Part shown: piece by piece, positions 8,898-17,814 of the stretch | How the letters are laid out: the number at the start of each line of letters is the position of its first letter | Position numbering within the stretch: the first letter of the stretch is position 1 | Source of the DNA: Ohtaekwangia koreensis | Lineage (GTDB): Bacteria; Bacteroidota; Bacteroidia; Cytophagales; Cyclobacteriaceae | Assembly (NCBI RefSeq): GCF_900167975.1 | Contig: NZ_FUZU01000001.1 | Location: forward strand, 191,001 to 255,000 | DNA: 64,000 nt | Reading direction: 5' to 3' | The notes under the pieces: generated by a model | The model's database searches: none | What the model saw: the letters and a program-made list of their open reading frames with translations, nothing else | What the model was told of the DNA's origin: nothing | Made by a program: the position numbers and the translations under genes

Positions 8898-9581
8898 TTA
8901 ACGATTGCCCGATCGAAACGCTAACGAGAAAACATCACCTCGTTCATTCGGAGATACACGAAGTACATCTGCCAATACCAGTAAGATTAGCTTTTTAGAA
9001 GCATAAAATTTTTTCAGTCCGCTGATCTCCATGAATTTTTTTAATGTGATCGTATTGTTCACATCGAGATATTGCATGAGAAGGTGTTCATATTCTCCAT
9101 AGCTGAACTTGATGTCTTTTTTATACTGAGAACGTTTAGCAATCTCTCTTACTTCACGACTCGCCTTAATGCTTTTGTCATCAACACGAACAAAGAACTC
9201 TTTCGACTGATCAGCGTGAAGTATATAGTGCGGCTTTCTGTTACTCTCCATGATCTCATACTGAATAACTGCTCGCCCGTTGCTTACCTGGATATATATC
9301 TCCTCGTATAGGAGAGGAGGCTTGCACATCTTTAGTGCCTGCTTGATAACATGCGATTCGTCTTCCGGATGTTTTAAGCCAGGAATGCTCAGATCATCGC
9401 CAATACCGATTAATAGAATTCCACCTTTCGTATTCGCGAAGGCAATCATCTCTCGAATGATTTTTTCAGGGAACGCAGCCTTGCGCTTGAATTCAAGCGT
9501 CAGTCCTTCGCCATTTGCAACAAGCTTCTTAAGCTTCTGTACTTGTTGTAAATTAAAGGTGACTGATTCCTGAGGTTTCAT
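8898..9581 (-). CDS. AlbA_2 (Schlafen AAA_4) domain protein
   Basis: The AlbA_2 domain (PF04326) spans about residues 25-150. It starts with GLTLEFKRKAAFPEKIIREM, continues with AFANTKGGILLIGIGDD, and ends with an EFFVRVDDKSIKAS segment typical of the family. These domains bind nucleic acid and occur in transcription factors, Schlafen-like nucleases and defence proteins. The C-terminal 70 residues (LLMQYLDVNNTITLKKFMEISG) look like a winged-helix domain. That arrangement suggests a DNA-binding regulator; no target is visible. It stands alone, with more than 200 bases on each side. Confidence 0.82.
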   Translation of the reverse strand: MKPQESVTFNLQQVQKLKKLVANGEGLTLEFKRKAAFPEKIIREMIAFANTKGGILLIGIGDDLSIPGLKHPEDESHVIKQALKMCKPPLLYEEIYIQVSNGRAVIQYEIMESNRKPHYILHADQSKEFFVRVDDKSIKASREVREIAKRSQYKKDIKFSYGEYEHLLMQYLDVNNTITLKKFMEISGLKKFYASKKLILLVLADVLRVSPNERGDVFSLAFRSGNR

Positions 9582-9726
9582 AGTAGAAGAGGATACTTAA
9601 AGCCCGATGCTTGAAGTTTGAAATTTTGAATGTAAAGCTATTGGTTATGTCGGTAAAATGTATGCCAGCAGACAGAACGGTTTGTTATGATTGCAGTGTG
9701 GCCAATTACGTTGAGTCAGATATACA

Positions 9727-9766
9727 TATACCTGCCGTCATTCCTCATGCAATAACGACAGGTATA
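9727..9766 (-). terminator. Hairpin after the AAA+/VWA operon
   Basis: TATACCTGCCGT at 9727-9738 pairs with ACGACAGGTATA at 9755-9766 with one mismatch. It lies about 40 bases beyond the minus-strand stop at 9805 and would end the operon. No clear U run follows on the minus strand. Confidence 0.5.
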
Positions 9767-9804
9767 TAGGATGCTTATTCTTAGCAAACCAGTTTTGAGC
9801 TTAT

Positions 9805-11319
9805 CTAAAATTTTCCGCCTGCGATCTCATCATCGTCATCCTCTTCTTCTCCAGGACGCGGCAGCGTAAACATGCTGCTAAGTAGATCTTTGAATTGAAG
9901 ACCCGCTGTTAAATTATGTTTGCTGATCAAACTATATTCTGCGAGGCCATGAAGCGCGAATTCCATCATGAATAGTTTCGTTGCCTGGTCTTTATTCTTA
10001 TGGAATTCGTTAATAAGTTCACTCAAGCCCGGTATAGCTTTTAATGCTTTTTCAAATTCTGCCTGCGGCATAGTATGAAGGAGGTCAACGGTATTCCCTT
10101 CTCCAAACCAGTCGGATACTTTTTTATACGGACTCTTCTCCTTTTGTTTTCTGAATTTATCAGGATCCGGAAAGTAATGTATGAACTGTGTACGCAGTGC
10201 TTTGCCGATCAGGTTCTGTGCTACAATGCCTGGACCTTCCTGCTCACCTTCATATACCAATTCGACTTTGCCAGTTATAGCCGGCACTACACCAATAAAA
10301 TCAGCGATCCGTATATCGGTATTCTTCTCTCCATTAATGATACTTCTACGTTCGGCAGCAGCGACTAAATTCTCATATGCTGAAATGGTAAGACGCGCTG
10401 ATACACCGCTCTTCGCATCTACATATTCACTTTTGCGTGCCTCGAATGCAATCTGCTCAACCAGGTCTTTTGCAATTTCATTTACAGATACTGCGGCACG
10501 CTGTGCTTGTTTAATACGCGCTTCCTGTTGCGTAATGCGTTTGCTTATATCTAATGTCTTCGGATAGTGCGTAATGATCTGGCTGTCGATCCTGTCTTTC
10601 AATGGCGTAACTATACTTCCGCGATTGGTATAGTCTTCCGGATTTGCAGTAAAGACAAATTGTATATCTAATGGCATTCTGATTTTGAATCCACGAATTT
10701 GAATGTCCCCTTCTTGTAAAATGTTAAAAAGTGCAACCTGTATCCTGGCTTGCAAATCGGGTAATTCATTGATCACAAAAATGCTTCTGTTCGAACGGGG
10801 AATTAATCCGAAGTGAATTACGCGCTCATCAGAATATGGCAGTTTCAGCGTTGCTGCTTTTATAGGATCTACATCACCGATAAGATCGGCTATAGATACA
10901 TCGGGTGTTGCCAGTTTTTCAGAGTAGCGTTCATCGCGATGCAACCACGCAATAGGAGTAGCATCTCCCAATTCATGTACTTTATCTTTTCCGTATCTGG
11001 ATATAGGATTGAATGGATCATCGTTTAACTCCGAGCCCGCAATGAAAGGTATATATTCATCGAGTAACTTTACCATTAGTCGCGCCAACCTTGTTTTGGC
11101 TTGCCCGCGTAAACCCAAGAGGTTTACATCGTGGCCCGCGAGTACAGCTCTTTCAAGATCTGGTATCACGGTTTCTTCATAACCCCATATACCTTCAAAT
11201 ACAGTTTCCTTGCGACTAAGTCGCTGTATCAGATTTTCGCGAAGCTCTTCTTTTATCGATCGCGATGTATATCCTGCCGTTTTTAATTCTCCGAGGGTTT
11301 TAATAGATGTATGGTGCAT
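9805..11319 (-). CDS. Magnesium-chelatase-like AAA+ ATPase (MoxR/ChlI type)
   Basis: This 504-residue AAA+ ATPase is related to ChlI/MoxR chaperones that work with VWA proteins. Walker A is GLRGQAKTRL near residue 70. The Walker B segment reads IFVINELPDL, so the usual Asp is Asn while the catalytic Glu is kept. Sensor 1 and arginine-finger region are FTANPEDYTNRGSIVTPLKDR. The C-terminal third is helical and ends in an acidic tail (EEEDDDDEIAGGKF). It is transcribed with the VWA gene 55 bases upstream. No porphyrin genes are near, so remodelling of a protein complex, as for RavA/ViaA, is more likely than metal chelation. Confidence 0.87.
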   Translation of the reverse strand: MHHTSIKTLGELKTAGYTSRSIKEELRENLIQRLSRKETVFEGIWGYEETVIPDLERAVLAGHDVNLLGLRGQAKTRLARLMVKLLDEYIPFIAGSELNDDPFNPISRYGKDKVHELGDATPIAWLHRDERYSEKLATPDVSIADLIGDVDPIKAATLKLPYSDERVIHFGLIPRSNRSIFVINELPDLQARIQVALFNILQEGDIQIRGFKIRMPLDIQFVFTANPEDYTNRGSIVTPLKDRIDSQIITHYPKTLDISKRITQQEARIKQAQRAAVSVNEIAKDLVEQIAFEARKSEYVDAKSGVSARLTISAYENLVAAAERRSIINGEKNTDIRIADFIGVVPAITGKVELVYEGEQEGPGIVAQNLIGKALRTQFIHYFPDPDKFRKQKEKSPYKKVSDWFGEGNTVDLLHTMPQAEFEKALKAIPGLSELINEFHKNKDQATKLFMMEFALHGLAEYSLISKHNLTAGLQFKDLLSSMFTLPRPGEEEDDDDEIAGGKF

Positions 11320-11374
11320 AGCTATAACTATATATTAGTTCTGAAAAGTATGAGCCGAAAAAGATCGGCAGTGA

Positions 11375-12472
11375 TTATAAATTCTTGGTTCTGTTTCTTT
11401 TGAAATCTTCAAATACAAGATTTCCTAGCCCCTCGAGACTGCTGTAATAAGCATTGCCATTATTGGCTTTTGTAAAATCGCGCACAAATGATTTCAGGTA
11501 TGGATCAGTAGCGATCATAAAAGTAGTAACGGGGATTTTTAATTTTCGTAACTGTCCGGCAAGATTTAAGGTAGTACTTAAAATTTTCTGATCAAGTCCA
11601 AATGCGTTTTTATAATACTTGATTCCTTGCTTGATGCAAGTCGGCTTACCATCCGTAATCATGAACACCTGCTTGTTGGCATTTTTTCGCCTGCGTAAAA
11701 TATCCATTGCCAACTCAAGGCCGGCAACAGTGTTGGTATGATACGGCCCTACTTGAAGATACGGTAAATCTTTAATTTCGATTTGCCACGCATCATCACC
11801 AAACACTAAAATGTCGAGTGTGTCTTTTGGATATTTCTTCGTGATAAGTTCTGCGAGCGCCATCGCTACTTTTTTGGCAGGAGTAATACGATCTTCTCCA
11901 TATAGTATCATGGAGTGAGATATATCAATCATGAGTACAGTGGAGGTCTGTGTTTTATACTCACTCTCCATTACCTCAAGGTCTTCCTCTGTCATGAAGA
12001 AATTATCGAGACCATGATTGATCTGTGCATTACGAAGAGAGTCCGTTACAGAAATCTGTTCGACCGTATCTCCAAACTGATAATCGCGTTTCTCGGTGGT
12101 CTGTTCATCTCCACGGCCGCTATGCGATGTATTATGTTCGCCCTGTTTTGTCTTTTTTAGTTTGCCAAAGATCTCTTCGAGAGCCGACTGTCTTAGACTC
12201 TGTTCACTTTTGGCTTTGAGCTTAAACTCGCCTTTGGGACCTTCATCGGTGATATACCCGTCACGTTTCAGGTCGTCAATAAAATCACCGATACCATATT
12301 TATCATTCGTCAGACCGTATTGACGGTCTACTTCTGTAAGCCACTGTAATGCCTCAGAAACGTTTCCGGCCGTGATTAAGATTAGTTGCATGAATATTTT
12401 GAGCAACTTTTCGAAATCGCTTTTCGCTTTGTCCTGAAGGGGTGTGAATTTGGAAAATCTGTATCCGAGCAT
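11375..12472 (-). CDS. VWA-domain protein, partner of the AAA+ ATPase
   Basis: The 365-residue protein has a C-terminal von Willebrand A domain with an intact MIDAS: DISHS (Asp-x-Ser-x-Ser) at the start of the domain, and the TDGKP loop later. The N-terminal half is helical and charged. It is the first gene of a two-gene operon with the chelatase-like ATPase. By analogy with ChlI/ChlD and RavA/ViaA, the VWA protein would be the adaptor that docks on the ATPase ring through Mg2+. No signal peptide or membrane helix is seen, so it is cytosolic. The ATG at 12472 is the only good start. Confidence 0.88.
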   Translation of the reverse strand: MLGYRFSKFTPLQDKAKSDFEKLLKIFMQLILITAGNVSEALQWLTEVDRQYGLTNDKYGIGDFIDDLKRDGYITDEGPKGEFKLKAKSEQSLRQSALEEIFGKLKKTKQGEHNTSHSGRGDEQTTEKRDYQFGDTVEQISVTDSLRNAQINHGLDNFFMTEEDLEVMESEYKTQTSTVLMIDISHSMILYGEDRITPAKKVAMALAELITKKYPKDTLDILVFGDDAWQIEIKDLPYLQVGPYHTNTVAGLELAMDILRRRKNANKQVFMITDGKPTCIKQGIKYYKNAFGLDQKILSTTLNLAGQLRKLKIPVTTFMIATDPYLKSFVRDFTKANNGNAYYSSLEGLGNLVFEDFKRNRTKNL

Positions 12473-12606
12473 AGAAATTACTTGTATAACTCTCTAACCA
12501 TTAATTTCGACTTTCTGTTTCGGCTTCAAAATTTAATTTCCGAAAAGATTCTGAGTACGTGTAAGAATTCTGTCAGAATCGGAAAGTGCCGATAAAACGA
12601 CTATTA

Positions 12607-12614
12607 TATCTTTG
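12607..12614 (+). promoter_or_regulatory. Putative -7 box for the small lipoprotein gene
   Basis: TATCTTTG matches TAnnTTTG and lies 23 bases before the ATG at 12638. No exact TTTG is present at the -33 spacing. The short distance is like that seen for sucD. Confidence 0.45.
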
Positions 12615-12637
12615 AATAACAGTTAATCACTAACCTT

Positions 12638-12763
12638 ATGAAAAAATCTGTAATTGTTATTGCCCTGTTAGCCGTTATTCTTTCTTCCTGCGGATTTCAT
12701 ACTTGCGCTACCTACGCAAAAAATCCTCAGAAAAAAGAGGTAGTGAAGAAAAACCGAATTTAG
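12638..12763 (+). CDS. Tiny lipoprotein (41 residues)
   Basis: An ATG at 12638 opens a 41-codon frame ending in TAG. It begins with Lys-Lys, has a hydrophobic run (VIVIALLAVILSS) and a lipobox Cys at residue 18. The mature peptide is about 24 residues, with a second Cys (HTCATYAK) and a Lys-rich tail. Very short lipoproteins with a C-x(n)-C-x-TY pattern recur in Bacteroidota as I recall, but no function is known to me. It has a good -7 box upstream and a strong terminator 30 bases after its stop, which argues that it is a real transcription unit. Confidence 0.7.
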   Translation: MKKSVIVIALLAVILSSCGFHTCATYAKNPQKKEVVKKNRI

Positions 12764-12793
12764 TTCACATAGTCTCATTTACCTAAACAAATA

Positions 12794-12815
12794 AGCCATC
12801 CCAATTGGGATGGCT
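12794..12815. terminator. Bidirectional terminator (perfect 22-bp palindrome)
   Basis: AGCCATCCCA and its exact complement meet around a central AT dinucleotide. It separates the small lipoprotein gene from the convergent fatty acid hydroxylase gene, and T-rich sequence follows on both strands. Confidence 0.75.
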
Positions 12816-12841
12816 ACCTATTTTGTACCTGTACCTCAAGA

Positions 12842-13465
12842 TCAGGAAGTCTTTTTCTCCCGCATCGTACCATATATATAATCCCAAAGCGGAGAGGACA
12901 CTCCGAAGATAAACTCTCCATCTTTATAGTGGTGTACACTGTGGTTAACCCAGAGAACTTTAAAAAAATTCTTGGGAGGTTGAAACGCATGCACCATATA
13001 ATGAACTGATAAGTATGCCGCGTATCCAACCAGGAATCCAGGCAAGAACGCAAATACAAGATCTCCCATTACCAATCTGAAAAGCAAAAGAAGTATAGTA
13101 GCAATTGTTATACTTAACAGTGGCGGCATGGCGAGCCTGTCTTTATCCTTTGGAAATTCATGATGCACACCATGCATAGTATATTGAAGTTTAACCCTCA
13201 ACTGCGTATAGGTGCGCATGTGAAAAATATGACGGTGCGTCATATACTCCACCCAGGTGAAAGCAATGAGTCCTATAAAAAAGACTCCGGTTGTTGTCAT
13301 AGGATGAAGTGATGTATGCGTGATACTCCAGTACAGAAGTATAGATGCATACAAAAAGAAAATAGACAATGGAATAGAAATGTGTGTTCGTGACAGCTTT
13401 TCGAGTATAGGATTTTCAAAAAGCTGTTTGGTTCCCTTGTTTTTAGGTAGTACGTCTGCCTCCAT
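12842..13465 (-). CDS. Fatty acid hydroxylase / sterol desaturase family protein
   Basis: This integral membrane di-iron enzyme has the family His clusters: HRHIFH near residue 83, HGVHHEFP near 106, and HSVHH near 175, with four or so membrane helices between them. ATG at 13465 is used; the frame also opens with a TTG 12 bases upstream. The reaction is likely O2-dependent hydroxylation of a fatty acyl or isoprenoid (carotenoid-type) substrate; the exact substrate cannot be read from sequence. It lies 60 bases downstream of bshA on the same strand and may be co-transcribed. Confidence 0.85.
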   Translation of the reverse strand: MEADVLPKNKGTKQLFENPILEKLSRTHISIPLSIFFLYASILLYWSITHTSLHPMTTTGVFFIGLIAFTWVEYMTHRHIFHMRTYTQLRVKLQYTMHGVHHEFPKDKDRLAMPPLLSITIATILLLLFRLVMGDLVFAFLPGFLVGYAAYLSVHYMVHAFQPPKNFFKVLWVNHSVHHYKDGEFIFGVSSPLWDYIYGTMREKKTS

Positions 13466-13525
13466 ACCGTAAATCAAACTTTGTGTGAATAAAAAATAAT
13501 ATCCTCATACAAAATTTATTAACGA

Positions 13526-14677
13526 TTACACTGCGGTTTTTGCTGCCGATTTTACCAGTATTTTTTGATAATAGTTTTCGTACAAGGGCAATATTTTTGT
13601 GATATCAAATTCTTGTGCCCGCTTCAAAGCGCTCTCTTTAAAACGCGGAAGGTTGTTAGGGTCCAATACAAATAGCGATTTTCGTGTCATATCTTCCACA
13701 TCTCCAACAGCACTCATAAATCCGGTAACGCCTTGAACATTCAATTCAGGTAGCCCGCCCGTATTGGTAGAAATAACAGGAACTTCACATGCCATGGCTT
13801 CAAGAGCGGCCAAACCGAAGCTTTCTTTTTCAGACGGCATAATGAAAAGATCGGCTACTGAAAGCACTTCTTCTACTGCTTCAAGCTTTCCAAGGAAACG
13901 TATATCATCACAGATGCCCAGTTCACGACACATTTTTTCTGCGTGGTTTCGTTCCGGTCCGTCACCGATCATTAACAACTTTGCAGGAATCTCTCTGCGA
14001 ACATTCGCGAAGACATGTATAACATCCGGTATACGTTTCACTTTCCGGAAGTTAGAAGTGTGAACGATAAGCGATTCTCCATTCGGACAAATTGCTTTTT
14101 TGAAATGATCTTTCTTTTGCTTCTTGAATTTTTCAAGATCAATAAAGTTAGGGATCACCTCTATATCATTCAGTATTTTGAAATAATCAAAGGTCTCGCG
14201 CTTCAGATCTTCTGATACAGCCGTAACTCCATCGGACTGATTTATACTGAAGGTAACAACCGGCTCATACGATGGATCTCTACCTACAAGCGTAATGTCT
14301 GTGCCGTGCAGTGTTGTTACTACCGGAATGTAAATTCCCTGTGAACGCAAAATCTGTTTTGCCATATAGGCAGCCGAAGCATGCGGTATAGCATAGTGTA
14401 CATGGAGCAGATCCAGCTTTTCATTTTTTACCACACTTACCATTTTACTGGCGAGTGCTAATTCGTAAGGTTGAAATTCAAACAGTGGATACGACCGGAA
14501 GTCAACTTCGTGATAGTAAAGATTTTCATTCAGGAAATCTAACCGTGTTGGCTGAGAGTATGTTATGAAGTGAACTTTGTGACCTTCCTGGGCAAGCGCT
14601 TTTCCGAGTTCCGTAGCGACTACACCGCTTCCTCCGAAGGTAGGGTAGCATACAATGCCAATTTTAATTTGTTCCAC
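13526..14677 (-). CDS. bshA: N-acetyl-alpha-D-glucosaminyl L-malate synthase BshA
   Basis: BshA is the first enzyme of bacillithiol synthesis and joins UDP-GlcNAc to L-malate. The GT4 glycosyltransferase fold is clear: N-terminal IGIVCYPTFGGSGVVATELG, HVHYAIPHA, TTLHGTDITLVG, and the nucleotide-sugar segment PSEKESFGLAALEAMACEVPVI. These segments distinguish BshA from generic GT4 enzymes. The start codon is GTG at 14677, with no nearby ATG. Length 383 is normal. bshB and bshC are not in the window. The product implies bacillithiol as the main low-weight thiol. Confidence 0.94.
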   Translation of the reverse strand: MEQIKIGIVCYPTFGGSGVVATELGKALAQEGHKVHFITYSQPTRLDFLNENLYYHEVDFRSYPLFEFQPYELALASKMVSVVKNEKLDLLHVHYAIPHASAAYMAKQILRSQGIYIPVVTTLHGTDITLVGRDPSYEPVVTFSINQSDGVTAVSEDLKRETFDYFKILNDIEVIPNFIDLEKFKKQKKDHFKKAICPNGESLIVHTSNFRKVKRIPDVIHVFANVRREIPAKLLMIGDGPERNHAEKMCRELGICDDIRFLGKLEAVEEVLSVADLFIMPSEKESFGLAALEAMACEVPVISTNTGGLPELNVQGVTGFMSAVGDVEDMTRKSLFVLDPNNLPRFKESALKRAQEFDITKILPLYENYYQKILVKSAAKTAV

Positions 14678-14745
14678 TGGTGGTTGGTTTTGTTACATGC
14701 ATAAACCCGATTCACATTCCGTAAGTTTCGTTACGTTTTGTTAAT

Positions 14746-17637
14746 TTATTGTGAATGGGTACAATAATCAAAGATGGACTGATAAATGACATCTTGTATG
14801 CGTGAACGGATGTTGGCGCTATTTAGCCGGGTGCTCCGGTCGGGATATACTCTATTGGATAAGAAGATATATACAAGGTCGAATTCCGGATCAATCCACA
14901 TACACGTTCCCGTAAATCCGGTGTGACCGAAGGTAAGGGGTGACGCCAGCAAAGATGTCGGGCTGTTCCATTCGCTTTGCACAGGCCTGTCCCAACCAAT
15001 GGCTCTTCTACCTTTATATATTTTAGTAGAAAAAAATCGTACGGTTTCGGGTTTGTAGTATTGATAGCCACCATAATACCCTTCCTGCAAAAGCATTTGT
15101 CCGAGCTTGGCGAGATCTATAGCATTGCTGAACAACCCGGCATGTCCGCTTACACCGCCCATCATCGCGGCTCGTTCATCGTGCACCGTTCCGATGATCA
15201 TTTTTTTTCTATATATCTTATCGAACTCTGTAGGCGCAATAGTTTGCGTTGAAAAATTATCCAACGGATTAAAGCGGGTGGTATAGGCTCCCAACGGTTC
15301 ATAGAAATTTTGTGCGAGGAAATCATCCAGCGGTTGGTTCAATACTTTCTCAGCTATATGCTGCATGATCATTAGCCCAAGGTCACTATAACGGTACGGG
15401 TATGGAGTGCGAGGAGGTTTGTCGGCCATCTTCGATTGAATGATCCACGACCATACCGAATCTTTCATAGCTTGAGAACCGTATAGACCAGGTGCTACAG
15501 GAAAAGGATGTATAGCATCGCGTTTACGACTATAAAACTGCGGAAGGAACGTAGTGTCTTTCATCGTTTGTGGCCAGAGCGGAATGAACGGTGCCAGCCC
15601 CGACTGGTGCGTAAGCATATCGATGATGGTTATATCTTTCTTATTGCTGTTACGAAGTTCCGGCAAATAGACGGATGCTTTTTTGTTGATGTCGATCAAG
15701 CCTTTCTCATACATAAACATCGTGGCTTGCAACGTAGCCGATACTTTGGTAAGCGAAGCAAGGTCATATATAGTCTGCTCTGTTACCGGTGAGTGTTTAT
15801 CATAGGTGAGGTATCCAAACGATTTATCGTAGACCACTTTTCCGTTGCGTGCAACCAGCACCTGGCACCCCGGTGTCGCCATATTTTTAATCGCTTCTTT
15901 TGCTATACTATCGATCTTGCAGAGCAGGCGGCTGTCCATACCTGCATCTTCCGGTATAGAATACGTCAACCTGCTGATTTGTGGTGTAGCGCTACCTGCC
16001 CCTGTCTGCAACTGATCGCTAATCTTCATAGGTAAAATCGCATCTGCCGGAAGCGCTCCGAAAACAATCTGTGGCATCGCTTCCAGCATTTCCGGAGTAT
16101 TGGTATAGGCTGTAACAACGGTAGGGTATTGTGCTGCTATTCGTAAAAATTCTTCATTGCCAAAATCACACAAAACCACTTCGTGCTTTTTCAAGAGCTC
16201 CAATAATTTTTGTAATACCGTGAGCCTTTCAAGTGTAGCCTGTGGGTATATACCAATAATGAACGTAAGGCGTTGTGATGTCGCGGCAAGTCTGGTGAGT
16301 TCGTTCAAATCATGTAATGTAAAACGATCTGCATGTGTATACCGTGAGAGGTAATGAAAGAATACATCCGGCTTCTGTGTAGTGTCACTGGTTATATAGA
16401 CGAATCGCTTGTTGTCAAGTATAGATACCGGCAATACGTTGTTACTATTCTTTAGAATAGTAATGGCAGCTTCCTGAAGTTTTTTATTTAATAACTGCGC
16501 CTGAGGAGAATTCAATCGCAGCAAAAGATTGTCTGTGTCAATCGTTGTCTTTTGCGATAACCCGGCATCATACTTAGCGGCCAGAATTTTTTTTACGCTG
16601 TTGTCGAGCTGCGCTTCCAACTGTTTATCTCTACGCACTTGTCTTCTGATCTTACGAATGGCAATGTTGATATCTTCCGGATATAGTATAATATCGTTGC
16701 CTGCCTGCAATGCATATAGGGAAGGGAGACCTTCGCTGTTTTTTTCGTTGATAGGAGGGATGTTCCGCAGATCAGCGAAAGCCAACCCCTGGTAATTCAT
16801 GTTCTGCTTCACCCACTTGCCAATAAAAAGCGATGAAAGCATCTGCGATGAGAAATTATTTTTACGTGCCAGGTTCATGTTGGTGTAGAACAAAGGCAGT
16901 TCTTTATTGCCGGGTATAAATCCCGTAAGGCCATTCTCAAAAAGTCTTCTGAAAGTATATACCTGTGCTGTGTCGATTGTAGGCACAATAACCGGCCAGT
17001 CTTTTTGAACATCCGATACAGTTATACTTTGAACCGGAAAATTCTTCACGCAGGTCAGCACATGCTGGTCCGTCATACCCTTCATGAAGGCAATAGCTTT
17101 TCCGGTGATCCGGTATTTATTTTCTCCAAAAGATTGATACCGAAGCGTTGGTGATGAATTCAGTTCTACCGTGGACGCAAAGTTCAGATTTACACCAACC
17201 ATTTTAAGTTGCAGCGCTATACTTTTACCAAGCTCATAGAGCAATGAGTCATTACGAATGGCTCCTAATACCAACGGTGATGGATATGCAACTGTACTAT
17301 CAATGCTCATCCCTAAACCACCTTCAGCATCATGAGAAACCAGCAAGGGAATATCAGAGTTATCCTGAAATTCGCGAACAAGTTTTGCGAGACCTATAGG
17401 ATTACCGCCTGTTAAAATCAAACCACCGACTTGTTCATTTTTTATTTTTGCACGGATCTCATTCATCGATGCCGCATCATTCTGCGCAGGCACTTGAATC
17501 ATAAACAACTGACCAATTTTTCGATTGGTATTCAATGAATTAAAAACGCTATCCACCCATGCTTCTTTTTTAAGCTGAGCGAATACAGGAACCATACAAC
17601 ATATAAAAACAAACAGACTGAGGGTCTTCTTAATCAT
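14746..17637 (-). CDS. GH3-like / class C serine hydrolase fusion
   Basis: This exported 963-residue protein (signal peptide ending near PVFAQ) joins a NagZ-like GH3 domain (about 30-360) and a GH3 C-terminal-like linker to a beta-lactamase-type serine hydrolase (about 590-960). The GH3 part keeps LLVSHDAEGGLGM and a candidate nucleophile in YQGLAFADLRN, but the NagZ KHFPGHG signature is only VKNFPVQS. The serine hydrolase has SLTK (Ser628, Lys631), YSD (Tyr750) and HTG (His905). This suggests peptidoglycan turnover in the periplasm, with the second domain acting on a peptide or ester. It is divergent from mutL. Confidence 0.87.
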   Translation of the reverse strand: MIKKTLSLFVFICCMVPVFAQLKKEAWVDSVFNSLNTNRKIGQLFMIQVPAQNDAASMNEIRAKIKNEQVGGLILTGGNPIGLAKLVREFQDNSDIPLLVSHDAEGGLGMSIDSTVAYPSPLVLGAIRNDSLLYELGKSIALQLKMVGVNLNFASTVELNSSPTLRYQSFGENKYRITGKAIAFMKGMTDQHVLTCVKNFPVQSITVSDVQKDWPVIVPTIDTAQVYTFRRLFENGLTGFIPGNKELPLFYTNMNLARKNNFSSQMLSSLFIGKWVKQNMNYQGLAFADLRNIPPINEKNSEGLPSLYALQAGNDIILYPEDINIAIRKIRRQVRRDKQLEAQLDNSVKKILAAKYDAGLSQKTTIDTDNLLLRLNSPQAQLLNKKLQEAAITILKNSNNVLPVSILDNKRFVYITSDTTQKPDVFFHYLSRYTHADRFTLHDLNELTRLAATSQRLTFIIGIYPQATLERLTVLQKLLELLKKHEVVLCDFGNEEFLRIAAQYPTVVTAYTNTPEMLEAMPQIVFGALPADAILPMKISDQLQTGAGSATPQISRLTYSIPEDAGMDSRLLCKIDSIAKEAIKNMATPGCQVLVARNGKVVYDKSFGYLTYDKHSPVTEQTIYDLASLTKVSATLQATMFMYEKGLIDINKKASVYLPELRNSNKKDITIIDMLTHQSGLAPFIPLWPQTMKDTTFLPQFYSRKRDAIHPFPVAPGLYGSQAMKDSVWSWIIQSKMADKPPRTPYPYRYSDLGLMIMQHIAEKVLNQPLDDFLAQNFYEPLGAYTTRFNPLDNFSTQTIAPTEFDKIYRKKMIIGTVHDERAAMMGGVSGHAGLFSNAIDLAKLGQMLLQEGYYGGYQYYKPETVRFFSTKIYKGRRAIGWDRPVQSEWNSPTSLLASPLTFGHTGFTGTCMWIDPEFDLVYIFLSNRVYPDRSTRLNSANIRSRIQDVIYQSIFDYCTHSQ

Positions 17638-17814
17638 CCGGTAATTAAAGTTTAAAAAATGAACGATTGCGCCAACTTTAATGAGCGAAGTTAACGGTTA
17701 AATTTTTAACGGTAAATTTCATATAACATTTCACCTGCCGGATTTAAAAATCTGGCGAATCCTTCTGTAAAATTTGCCACCTTTGTACTTCCATTAATTT
17801 GCAAGTTTGCATTC

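Noticed and set aside
8898-9581. AlbA_2 protein as part of a defence island
   Set aside because: No nuclease, helicase, toxin or mobile-element gene surrounds it; its winged-helix tail fits an ordinary regulator.
9805-12472. Magnesium chelatase for chlorophyll or cobalamin synthesis
   Set aside because: No large ChlH/CobN subunit or tetrapyrrole gene is present; the pair fits remodelling ATPases better.
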